The position numbers and the translations under genes were made by a program. Shown piece by piece: positions 1 through 5,516 of a stretch of DNA of 9,666 nucleotides. Below the pieces are notes generated by a model. It saw nothing but the letters and a program-made list of their open reading frames with translations, searched no databases and was not told the DNA's origin. Every line of letters starts with the position of its first letter. Position 1 is the first letter of the stretch. Source of the stretch: Hyphomicrobiales bacterium. Its GTDB lineage: Bacteria; Pseudomonadota; Alphaproteobacteria; Rhizobiales; Aestuariivirgaceae. The stretch is taken from positions 1 to 9,666 of the forward strand of contig JALVFB010000211.1 in assembly GCA_027030295.1 (NCBI GenBank), read 5' to 3'.

Positions 1-629
1 ACCGACAGGGACACCTCGTCACCCGGCACCGGCTGGAGAATCTGCAAGTCCAGGCCCTCGAAGAACTCCATGTAGACGTCCGAAAGGTGGCGCAGGAACA
101 TGGAGTTGTGCCCGGCGTCGGTGAGGTTCACGTCATTCGGGTCGGCGTCTTCCGCCTCGCGCAAGTCCTTCACCGGAAAGACGATGAAATGGTTGTGGAT
201 CATGCGGATGGAGGGCACGCCGGGCTTGTTCAGCGGCCAGGTGGCGTCCAGCGAGGCCTCGCCGCTCATGACCACATATTCTGCCGGATCGGGATATTTC
301 TCCAGCATGTAGTCGAAGAGGATCGCCGTCATGCGCTCCCACACCTTGCGGGCGCGCGAGGGCATCTGGTCGCGGCGCACCGGGCGGCCCAGCGGGTCGA
401 GGATCTTGCGCGAGGTGTCGTAGATGATGGAGGTGTCGAACTCCGTCGAATGCCCGATGAGCTTGCGATACATCAAGAGGTCCTCGGGCGTGCGGAACAG
501 GCCGTTTTCTTCCGCCAGGTTCTTCAGGTTGGCCGGCGAGTTGAAGAACTCCACCGGGGCCATGCCCTCCGGAATCGCGATGGGAATTTTCGGATGCGGC
601 GTGCGGATGCGTTTCGGCGTCGCCTTCAT
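1..629 (-). CDS. Unrecognised conserved-looking protein, N-terminal 209 residues (partial)
   Basis: This is an open frame on the minus strand from an ATG at 629 that runs off the left edge without a stop. The start is supported by a purine run AGGGGG six bases upstream of the ATG. I do not recognise the family. The product starts MKATPKRIRTPHPKIPIAIP and shows no signal peptide or membrane segment, so it is probably cytosolic. It is rich in charged residues, with a Pro-rich first 25 residues and a central stretch with helical character (about residues 85-112). The segment IRMIHNHFIVFPVKD, about residues 142-156, has a beta-strand pattern with an H-x-H pair. That faintly recalls HIT/GalT-type folds, but this is a guess. 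Codon use matches the neighbours. It follows the RlpA gene by 92 bp on the same strand, and a strong hairpin lies directly upstream, so its expression may be separate from that gene. Confidence 0.8.
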   Translation of the reverse strand, partial: MKATPKRIRTPHPKIPIAIPEGMAPVEFFNSPANLKNLAEENGLFRTPEDLLMYRKLIGHSTEFDTSIIYDTSRKILDPLGRPVRRDQMPSRARKVWERMTAILFDYMLEKYPDPAEYVVMSGEASLDATWPLNKPGVPSIRMIHNHFIVFPVKDLREAEDADPNDVNLTDAGHNSMFLRHLSDVYMEFFEGLDLQILQPVPGDEVSLS

Positions 630-633
630 GAGA

Positions 634-662
634 AACCCCCTGCGTTCGTTTCGCAGGGGGTT
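634..662 (-). promoter_or_regulatory. Perfect 11-bp hairpin containing the ribosome binding site of the gene at 1-629
   Basis: The two arms, AACCCCCTGCG (634-644) and CGCAGGGGGTT (652-662), are perfect inverted repeats around a 7-base loop. On the minus strand the hairpin ends four bases before the ATG at 629, and its 3' arm contains the AGGGGG ribosome binding site. Folding would hide that site, which suggests translational control. The alternative is a transcription terminator of the upstream rlpA-like gene. Against that, only TTTCT follows the stem on the minus strand rather than a clear T run. The inverted repeat is directly visible; the role is inference. Confidence 0.6.
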
Positions 663-721
663 AGCATAGCATGTTGCGGATGACAGCGGGCCAAACGGTC
701 GCAACGTGGATAGTGACAATG

Positions 722-1678
722 TCAGCCGCTGGTGGGCTGCACGGTGATGACGCGGGCATCGTAGATGCCGGCCTGGGCCACGGCCTGTTGCGCCGCGCCG
801 GCGGCCTGCTGGCTGGGGAAGGGGCCAAGCTGCACGCGCCAGTAGGTCATGCCGTTGACGTTCGCCGGCACCACGCGGGCCGGGCCATAGGCGCCGATCT
901 CGCGCGAGAGCGCCAGCGCGCGGTCGCGGTCGGTGAAGGAGGCCACCTGCAACAGGTAGGCGCCGTCCGCCGCCGACGAGGGCGCCGGGGCGCGGTAGGC
1001 ATGGGTGGCGGGCGGTCTGGCGCTGGCCACCATCACGCCGGTGTCCTGCCCGCGAATGGCCGCGACGAGGGTTGATTTCGGCGCGTCCTTCATGCGGTTG
1101 AGCTTCGCCACCAACGTGCGGTCGTCGCCCAGCGGGGCGGGGCCGAGGTATTCCACCTTCACGCGCGCCTTGCCCTTGCGCTTGTAGCCGAGCTTCTCCG
1201 CCGCCGCCATGGACAGGTCCATGATGCGGGTGCCGACGAAGGGGCCACGATCGTTCACCCGCACCACCACGGTGCGCCCGTTCTCCAGATTGGTGACCCG
1301 GGCGTAGGAAGGCAGCGGCATGGTCGGGTGGGCGGCGGAGAGGTAATACATGTCGAACCACTCGCCATTGGAGGTCTTGCGGCGGTGGAACTTCGGTCCA
1401 TACCAGGAGGCGATGCCGATCTGCACCGGCCTGGGGTGGGCCGTGGGATAGAAGGTGCGTCCGGCCACCGTGTAGGGCTTGCCCACGTGGCGGCGGCCAC
1501 CGCCCTTCGGCAGCGGTCCGGACTTGGCGTATTTCGGGCTGCCCACACCTGCGAAGGGGTCGAGCTTCTTGCTGGAAGAGGAGCAGCCGGCCAGCAACAG
1601 GGTGCCGGCGAGCAGCGCCAGCATGCCCCAGCGCATGCTTTGGCCAGGATGCATCCACGCGAAATCGTTGGTGTTCAT
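722..1678 (-). CDS. rlpA: RlpA-type lipoprotein (septal ring lytic transglycosylase) with SPOR domain
   Basis: This 318-residue lipoprotein is predicted to cleave glycan strands of peptidoglycan lacking stem peptides, at the division septum. I chose the ATG at 1678 because GGGGA precedes it at about five bases; the open frame extends further upstream but with Arg/Pro-rich out-of-family sequence. Residues 15-31 form a lipoprotein signal with lipobox LLAG-C (Cys32), so the mature protein is probably anchored in the outer membrane. The double-psi beta-barrel runs over about residues 85-178, with GIASWYGPKF, TSNGE, SAAH (His117) and NDRGPF (Asp143). That His and Asp match the pair needed for catalysis in Pseudomonas RlpA. 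A linker leads to a SPOR domain (about 240-314: AYLLQVASF, YWRVQLGPF), which in this family binds denuded septal glycan. It lies 98 bp after the GGT-like gene on the same strand. The family call is firm; enzyme activity in this organism is inferred, since some RlpA proteins lack it. Confidence 0.93.
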   Translation of the reverse strand: MNTNDFAWMHPGQSMRWGMLALLAGTLLLAGCSSSSKKLDPFAGVGSPKYAKSGPLPKGGGRRHVGKPYTVAGRTFYPTAHPRPVQIGIASWYGPKFHRRKTSNGEWFDMYYLSAAHPTMPLPSYARVTNLENGRTVVVRVNDRGPFVGTRIMDLSMAAAEKLGYKRKGKARVKVEYLGPAPLGDDRTLVAKLNRMKDAPKSTLVAAIRGQDTGVMVASARPPATHAYRAPAPSSAADGAYLLQVASFTDRDRALALSREIGAYGPARVVPANVNGMTYWRVQLGPFPSQQAAGAAQQAVAQAGIYDARVITVQPTSG

Positions 1679-1776
1679 GTGTTTCCCCGAGCGGCTCTGG
1701 TTTTCTCGATCGGGGACATCATGCCGCGATGGGGTAAATATGGGCTTGGCAAACGTGGTTAACGCGCGACGAAGGC

Positions 1777-3258
1777 TCAGACCAGCCGGCCGACGCCTTC
1801 GCGGCGGAAGTCGCCAACGGCGGCCAGGGCGCCGTCCGCCGCGCGTGCAACCGCATGCACGCCACCGAAGAACATGCTGGGTTGCGACCATTCCAGCATC
1901 TCCGCGAACAGCTCCCGCAGGCGGGTCAGCTCCGAGGGCGAAAGCCCCGGCTCCACGTCGAGCGCGCCGTTCTCGACATGCAGGCGCGGAGCCTCAACGG
2001 CGTGCGCCAGATCCTCGCCGCGCAGCAGCAGACGCGCCAGCGTGAGCAGCAGGGCGGAGCGTATGCGGTTCGAGCCGCCGGAGCCGAGCGCCACCTGAAG
2101 GCCGTGCGCGTTCTCGGCCAGTGTCGGCGCCATCATGGAGGACAGGCGCACATCCTCCGGAAAGCTGGCGGCACCCGCCGGGTTGACGTCCTCCTCGCCC
2201 AGCATGTTGTTGGGCATGAAGCCGAAATCGCCCACCATGTGGCCGTTGCCCTCACCGTTGCTGACGGTCATCGCACAGGCCATGCCGTCGGCGTCGATGA
2301 CGGAAATGTGGGTGGTGCCGCGCCAGCTGGCGGGCAGGGCGGCGAGCAGTTTCGCCAGGTCGTGGTCGGCATCGCGGCGCAGGCGGTCGGCATGATCCAG
2401 CGCCCGGGCGCAGGCGCAGATGAAGCATTCTTCCTCCGCCAGCAGCTCGCGCAGCCGCGCCAGGGCGAGCGCGATCATGACGCCGGAGGCGGCGGGCGGC
2501 GGGTTGAGCCACACGCGGGCGTCTGCCTGTTGCGCCAGCAAGGGCGTGCGCCAGCACACGGCATAATCGGCCAGGTCGTCCTCGCGCAAATGGCCGCCGG
2601 CCTGTGGCGAGGCCACGGCCAGCAGCGCGGGCCAGACCTCGTTTTTCCACGCCTCTTCGCCACCTTCCGCCAGCAGCCGCCACAGCCGGGCGAGGCCGGG
2701 GTTGCGCAGCGTTTCGCCGGCCTGGATGAGCGATCCGGAAGGCGCGAACACTCTTCGCGCCTCTTTCGTGTGCAGCAGGATGGGCGCGATGATGCAGGGC
2801 AGGGTGGCCTGGAAATGGCTGAGCGGGTGGCCTTCTTCCGCCACCTGCGCCGCCGGCTCCAGCAATGCCGCCCAGGGCAGGCGGCCATGTCGTCCGTGCA
2901 GCGCCAGCAGGCCGGGCATGAAGCCGGGCGTGGCCACGGTGCCGGGGCCGATGTGAAAGGTTTGTGTGGCGTCGCCGAAATCGGCCTCGATCGCTTCCAC
3001 GCGGGCGGAAGGGTTGCGCCGTTTCGGCGTCTGGCTGAAGAAGTCGCACAACGCCGGTTCGGCCCGCGCATCGGCGCGCACCATGGCGAAGCCGCCGCCG
3101 GCGGGGCCGGCCAGCACCGGCTCCACGACGCAGGCCATGGCGGCGGCGGCAATGGCGGCGTCCACCGCGCTGCCACCGGCGCGCAGCATCTCTTCCGCCG
3201 CTTTCGCCGTCAATTCATGGCCGGCGGCGATGGCGCCATGTTCGGAATGTTGTCCCAT
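1777..3258 (-). CDS. Gamma-glutamyltransferase-like Ntn hydrolase
   Basis: The product has 493 residues from the ATG at 3258. An in-frame TTG at 3294 would add 12 residues, but family homology begins just after MGQHSEHGAIAAGHELTA, so I prefer the ATG. The N-terminal half has the family blocks GGSAVDAAIAAA (28-39) and EPVLAGPAGGGFAMV (46-60). The self-cleavage site and N-terminal nucleophile is Thr315 in RGTTHISVID. Cleavage would give a large chain of about 314 and a small chain of about 179 residues. GSGGSNRIRS (392-401) matches the oxyanion and substrate-binding block near the C-terminus. Classical GGTs have DFRETAP, whose Arg binds the gamma-glutamyl carboxylate; here the position reads DFFSQTP (72-78). 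This resembles the cytosolic-type GGT-like branch with a DFF-x-QTP motif, so the substrate may not be glutathione. There is no signal peptide, unlike periplasmic E. coli Ggt. It follows the SIMPL gene by 40 bp and is probably cotranscribed with it. Confidence 0.9.
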   Translation of the reverse strand: MGQHSEHGAIAAGHELTAKAAEEMLRAGGSAVDAAIAAAAMACVVEPVLAGPAGGGFAMVRADARAEPALCDFFSQTPKRRNPSARVEAIEADFGDATQTFHIGPGTVATPGFMPGLLALHGRHGRLPWAALLEPAAQVAEEGHPLSHFQATLPCIIAPILLHTKEARRVFAPSGSLIQAGETLRNPGLARLWRLLAEGGEEAWKNEVWPALLAVASPQAGGHLREDDLADYAVCWRTPLLAQQADARVWLNPPPAASGVMIALALARLRELLAEEECFICACARALDHADRLRRDADHDLAKLLAALPASWRGTTHISVIDADGMACAMTVSNGEGNGHMVGDFGFMPNNMLGEEDVNPAGAASFPEDVRLSSMMAPTLAENAHGLQVALGSGGSNRIRSALLLTLARLLLRGEDLAHAVEAPRLHVENGALDVEPGLSPSELTRLRELFAEMLEWSQPSMFFGGVHAVARAADGALAAVGDFRREGVGRLV

Positions 3259-3298
3259 GCAACCGCTTGTGAAGGGTGCGCCGAGAGGCGTCAAGGGG

Positions 3299-4039
3299 TT
3301 ATTCGCTGCGCGCCAGCCAGGTGATGGTCACGTCCACGGTCACGCTCTGCTCGCCGCGCGCCACCGGCGCCGGCGCCGCGGCCTCCATGGCCATGGCGCG
3401 GGCGAACTTCATGCGCCGCACCGGCACGGGCCGCACGCCGCCCTCGCGCACGTCCACCACCGGGCCAAGCGTGAACCCCACGGCCTCGGCATAGAGCTTC
3501 GCGCGGGCCTTCGCGTCCTGCACGGCCTTTTTTCGGGCTTCGTCCAGCAGTTTGCGGTGGTCGGCGAACCCGAAGCTGATGCCCTGGATGCGGTTGGCCC
3601 CGGCGCGCACCACGGCGTCGATGATGGCGCCCAGCTTTTCCAGGTCGCGCACCCGCACCGTCAGGGTGTTGGAAACGTCATAGCCCACCAGCTTCGGCGG
3701 CGGGGTGGGGCGGTTCTTGTAGACCGGATAATGTTCATAAACCGGGGTGATGGCGAAATTCGACGTGGCCATGTCCTTGTCCGCGACGCCGAATTGCGAC
3801 TTCAGCAGGTCGAACACGGCGCGCATGGCCTTCGTGTTCGCCGCCAGCGCCTCGGCGGCGGTCTTGGCCCGGGTCTGCGTGCCCAGCGTGAGCCAGGCGA
3901 TGTCCGGCTCGGCCTTCACCTCGCCGTGGCCGGTGACGGAAAAGCGGAATGGCTTCTCCCAGGCGCCCGCCGGCGAGGCGGCGAGAACGATCAACACGGC
4001 GATGGTGGCGAAAAGGCGGGTGATGATGGGGTGATGCAT
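3299..4039 (-). CDS. Secreted SIMPL-domain protein (DUF541 family)
   Basis: The product has 246 residues from the ATG at 4039, chosen because GGAGA lies eight bases upstream and a signal peptide starts there at once. Residues 1-26 are a signal peptide (basic start, hydrophobic TIAVLIVLA, cleavage after SPAGA). The rest is a single SIMPL domain, recognisable from FSVTGHGEVKAEPDIAWLTL near residues 32-51, a central GYDVSNTLTVRVRDLEKLG, and the helix DEARKKAVQDAKARAKLYAE followed by a strand-rich C-terminus ending in VTVDVTITW. Family members (for example YggE) are periplasmic or outer-membrane proteins linked to oxidative stress, but the biochemical function is unknown. It appears to be the first gene of a minus-strand group followed by the GGT-like gene. 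The gap to the divergent tRNA is 84 bp and must hold its promoter. Confidence is high for the family and low for the role. Confidence 0.9.
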   Translation of the reverse strand: MHHPIITRLFATIAVLIVLAASPAGAWEKPFRFSVTGHGEVKAEPDIAWLTLGTQTRAKTAAEALAANTKAMRAVFDLLKSQFGVADKDMATSNFAITPVYEHYPVYKNRPTPPPKLVGYDVSNTLTVRVRDLEKLGAIIDAVVRAGANRIQGISFGFADHRKLLDEARKKAVQDAKARAKLYAEAVGFTLGPVVDVREGGVRPVPVRRMKFARAMAMEAAAPAPVARGEQSVTVDVTITWLARSE

Positions 4040-4057
4040 GGCGGTTTCTCCATGGCC

Positions 4058-4087
4058 TTGCCTTGATGTCGGAGAGTTCCTTATATG
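4058..4087 (+). promoter_or_regulatory. Possible sigma-70 promoter for the tRNA gene
   Basis: TTGCCT (4058-4063) and TATATG (4082-4087) are spaced by 18 bp and lie about 37 bases ahead of the tRNA. Each matches four of six consensus bases. On the opposite strand the same patch reads TATAAG (4085-4080), a good -10 for the SIMPL gene, but no convincing -35 accompanies it. The match is weak by itself; the position makes it plausible. Confidence 0.35.
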
Positions 4088-4123
4088 CTGGTTGCGCAGG
4101 AATTGTGGCGATTCCGTACGGGC

Positions 4124-4200
4124 GGGCCCGTAGCTCAATTGGTCAGAGCTGTCGGCTCATAACCGATAGGTTGCAGGTTCGAGTCCTGCCGGGCCCACCA
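4124..4200 (+). tRNA. tRNA with CAU anticodon (elongator Met, or Ile2)
   Basis: This is a complete 77-base cloverleaf including an encoded CCA. The acceptor stem GGGCCCG/CGGGCCC is perfect. The D arm is GCTC/GAGC. The anticodon stem GTCGG/CCGAT has one G-T pair and loop CTCATAA, with anticodon CAT at 4158-4160. The T arm is GCAGG-TTCGAGT-CCTGC. It is not the initiator: position 1 pairs with position 72, and the three consecutive G-C pairs at the loop end of the anticodon stem are absent. A CAT gene can be elongator Met or the lysidine-modified Ile tRNA reading AUA, and sequence reading alone does not settle which. It converges on cbbR with a 40-base gap. Confidence 0.95.
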
Positions 4201-4215
4201 TTTCCGTGATCCATT

Positions 4216-4234
4216 CCGCAATGGCGCATGGCGG
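4216..4234. terminator. Possible weak bidirectional terminator between the tRNA and cbbR
   Basis: CCGCAATG (4216-4223) and CATGGCGG (4227-4234) can pair over seven of eight positions around a GCG loop, within the 40-base gap between the convergent tRNA and cbbR. On the plus strand ACTGTTT follows, a short T-rich tail. Position and stem fit a terminator; the T tract is poor. Confidence 0.35.
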
Positions 4235-4240
4235 ACTGTT

Positions 4241-5170
4241 TCAATGCAGGCCGAAGCGCGGCAGGAAGGCGGCGCCGCGAGCGGCGAGGAAGCTCCACAG
4301 CGCTTCCGCCGCCGGCAGCAGGTGTTTTTCCCTGCGGCGCACCACCTGCCACTGGCGCATCATCGGCAGGCCCGGCGCGCGGATCAGCCCGAGGCGGCCC
4401 TCCTCCAGCTCCCAGGCCACCGTGTGGGCGGAAATGAGCGCGATGCCGAGGCCCGCCATCACCGCCTGCTTGATGGTTTCATTGGAGCCGATCTCCATGC
4501 CGATTTTCGGCTCGATGTCCAGCCGGGCGATGAGGCGCTCGGTCAGCGCGCGGGTGCCGGAGCCTTTCTCGCGCATCAGGAAGGTTTCGTGGGCCAGCTC
4601 CGCCGGCTGCACCCGGCCGCGGCCATTCAGCGGATGATCCGGCGGGCAGATGAGCACATGCGGATGCGGGCCGATGATGGAGCGCTCCACGGGGAAATCC
4701 AGCGGCGGGCGGCCCATGATGGCGAAGTCCAGCTCGAAGTCCGCCAGCCGGCGCACGGTGGCGTCACGGTTGCCGACGAACAGGCGCATCTCCACTTCCC
4801 GGTGCTCGCGGCGGAATTCGGCCAGAGCCGCGGGGGCGAAATATTTCGCCGTGGAGACCACGCCCACGCGCACCAGGCCGGTGTGCGCGCCCTTCATCTT
4901 CTCCAGCGTTTCCGATGAATCCTTCAGAATGCCCTCGATCTGGTGCGCCGCCTCCAGCAGAACCCGCCCGGCGTCGGTGGGGCGCATGCCCTCGGAAGTG
5001 CGCTCGATGAGCGGCACGCCAGCGTTGTTTTCCAACTGCTTCAGTTGCAGGGAAATGGCCGGCGGCGTGACGTGGAGCCGGCGGGCGGCGGCGGCCACGG
5101 AGCCGGTTTCCGCCGTGGCCATGAGCGCGCGCAACTGGCGCAGGGTAACGTTTTGCAGGGCCAGGGACAT
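4241..5170 (-). CDS. cbbR: CbbR, LysR-type regulator of the Calvin-cycle operon
   Basis: The product has 309 residues from the ATG at 5170, preferred over the ATG at 5200 because GGAG lies nine bases upstream and the upstream start has no ribosome binding site. The winged helix-turn-helix lies at about residues 7-65 (VTLRQLRALMATAETGSVAA, LHVTPPAISLQLKQLE). The effector domain covers about 98-305 with strong CbbR blocks: STAKYFAPAALAEFR (106-120), DFAIMGRPP (148-156), GSGTRAL (203-209) and the run from MEIGSNETIKQA to GIALISAHT (225-250). CbbR proteins bind T-N11-A sites and respond to Calvin-cycle metabolites and redox carriers such as RuBP, PEP, ATP or NADPH depending on species. It is divergent from the fbp-prk-tkt-gap operon, the classic CbbR arrangement, and an operator-like palindrome lies 36 bases upstream of its start, so autoregulation is likely. 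Identification is confident; the effector cannot be told from sequence. Confidence 0.95.
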   Translation of the reverse strand: MSLALQNVTLRQLRALMATAETGSVAAAARRLHVTPPAISLQLKQLENNAGVPLIERTSEGMRPTDAGRVLLEAAHQIEGILKDSSETLEKMKGAHTGLVRVGVVSTAKYFAPAALAEFRREHREVEMRLFVGNRDATVRRLADFELDFAIMGRPPLDFPVERSIIGPHPHVLICPPDHPLNGRGRVQPAELAHETFLMREKGSGTRALTERLIARLDIEPKIGMEIGSNETIKQAVMAGLGIALISAHTVAWELEEGRLGLIRAPGLPMMRQWQVVRRREKHLLPAAEALWSFLAARGAAFLPRFGLH

Positions 5171-5198
5171 GGAAGTGAACTCCGGAATCACTGCCGTC

Positions 5199-5227
5199 AT
5201 TAGTATTCAGTTTTTCTGAACATGCAA
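5199..5227 (-). promoter_or_regulatory. Possible cbbR promoter overlapping the CbbR operator
   Basis: On the minus strand TTGCAT (5227-5222) and ACTAAT (5204-5199) are separated by 17 bp, three and four of six consensus bases respectively. The perfect operator palindrome 5206-5220 lies inside the spacer, which would give autorepression by CbbR as in many LysR systems. The implied leader is about 20 bases and is compatible only with the ATG at 5170. The base matches are weak. Confidence 0.3.
5206..5220. promoter_or_regulatory. CbbR recognition site (perfect T-N11-A palindrome)
   Basis: TTCAG-TTTTT-CTGAA is a perfect inverted repeat. It contains TCA-N7-TGA (5207-5219), an exact fit to the published CbbR pattern TNA-N7-TNA and to the general LysR T-N11-A motif. 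It lies in an AT-rich patch between cbbR and the cbb operon, the expected place for the high-affinity recognition site. Confidence 0.75.
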
Positions 5228-5233
5228 GCAAGA

Positions 5234-5246
5234 TAATTCAAATTTA
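5234..5246. promoter_or_regulatory. Second CbbR half-site pair (candidate activation site)
   Basis: TAA-TTCAAAT-TTA again fits TNA-N7-TNA, less symmetric inside. Its centre is 27 bp from the centre of the first site, about the spacing expected between recognition and activation sites of a LysR tetramer. TTTACT (5243-5248) could serve as a -35, but I see no good -10 at the right distance. The cbb promoter is therefore probably near here and CbbR dependent. Confidence 0.5.
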
Positions 5247-5516
5247 CTTTTCGATCATGATGAGGCAGGGTGCGCGGCGAAATGAACGGCGAGGCCGTGC
5301 CGCGGGCCGCCGCGGCTGTGGATAAGGCCGCCTTGCGGCGGGGCAAAACGTCCCATTTGCGGTGGCGGTTATTGCCACATGATGATGCCTGCTGCTAAGG
5401 CAGGCGGCGGCAAGACGGTGGCTGCCACAAATACAACAATGCTGACGGGGGCGCCCTCCACTGCCCGGCAAGGCGGCGGACGGGGCTGATTGGCGCAAAC
5501 GGAAGTCAGGGTGGGC
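5247..5516 (+). other. Long region ahead of fbp with several short hairpins
   Basis: About 270 bases with no recognisable gene separate the CbbR sites from the fbp start. If transcription starts near the CbbR sites this is mostly untranslated leader. Perfect inverted repeats are GCCGCGG/CCGCGGC (5299-5316, 4-base loop), GCCGC/GCGGC (5327-5339), GTGGC/GCCAC (5362-5378), GCCTGC/GCAGGC (5387-5405) and GTGGC-T-GCCAC (5418-5428). Short GC stems are common by chance in such DNA, so function is uncertain. I do not recognise a known riboswitch. Confidence 0.35.
5282..5398 (+). CDS. Possible 38-codon leader ORF upstream of fbp
   Basis: An ATG at 5282 opens a 38-residue frame that is basic and Ala/Arg-rich, ending HDDACC. 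Its TAA stop (5396-5398) falls within the loop of the GCCTGC/GCAGGC hairpin (5387-5405). The only ribosome-binding-like sequence, AGGCAGGG, is about 11 bases upstream, which is long. GC-rich DNA often has chance ORFs of this size, so this is speculative. A translated leader ending in a hairpin would be a plausible way to couple translation to expression of fbp. Confidence 0.2.
   Translation: MNGEAVPRAAAAVDKAALRRGKTSHLRWRLLPHDDACC

Noticed and set aside
1679..1891. Upstream extension of the RlpA gene to a start at 1891
   Set aside because: It would overlap the GGT-like gene, is Arg/Pro-rich, and would put the lipoprotein signal in the middle of the protein. The ATG at 1678 has a ribosome binding site.
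1855..3324. 489-codon plus-strand frame opposite the GGT-like gene
   Set aside because: Antisense shadow with low-complexity Arg/Gln/Gly composition; the minus strand carries clear GGT motifs.
5171..5200. Alternative cbbR start at the ATG at 5200
   Set aside because: It has no ribosome binding site, lies within the probable promoter, and adds ten residues unlike the family; the ATG at 5170 has GGAG.
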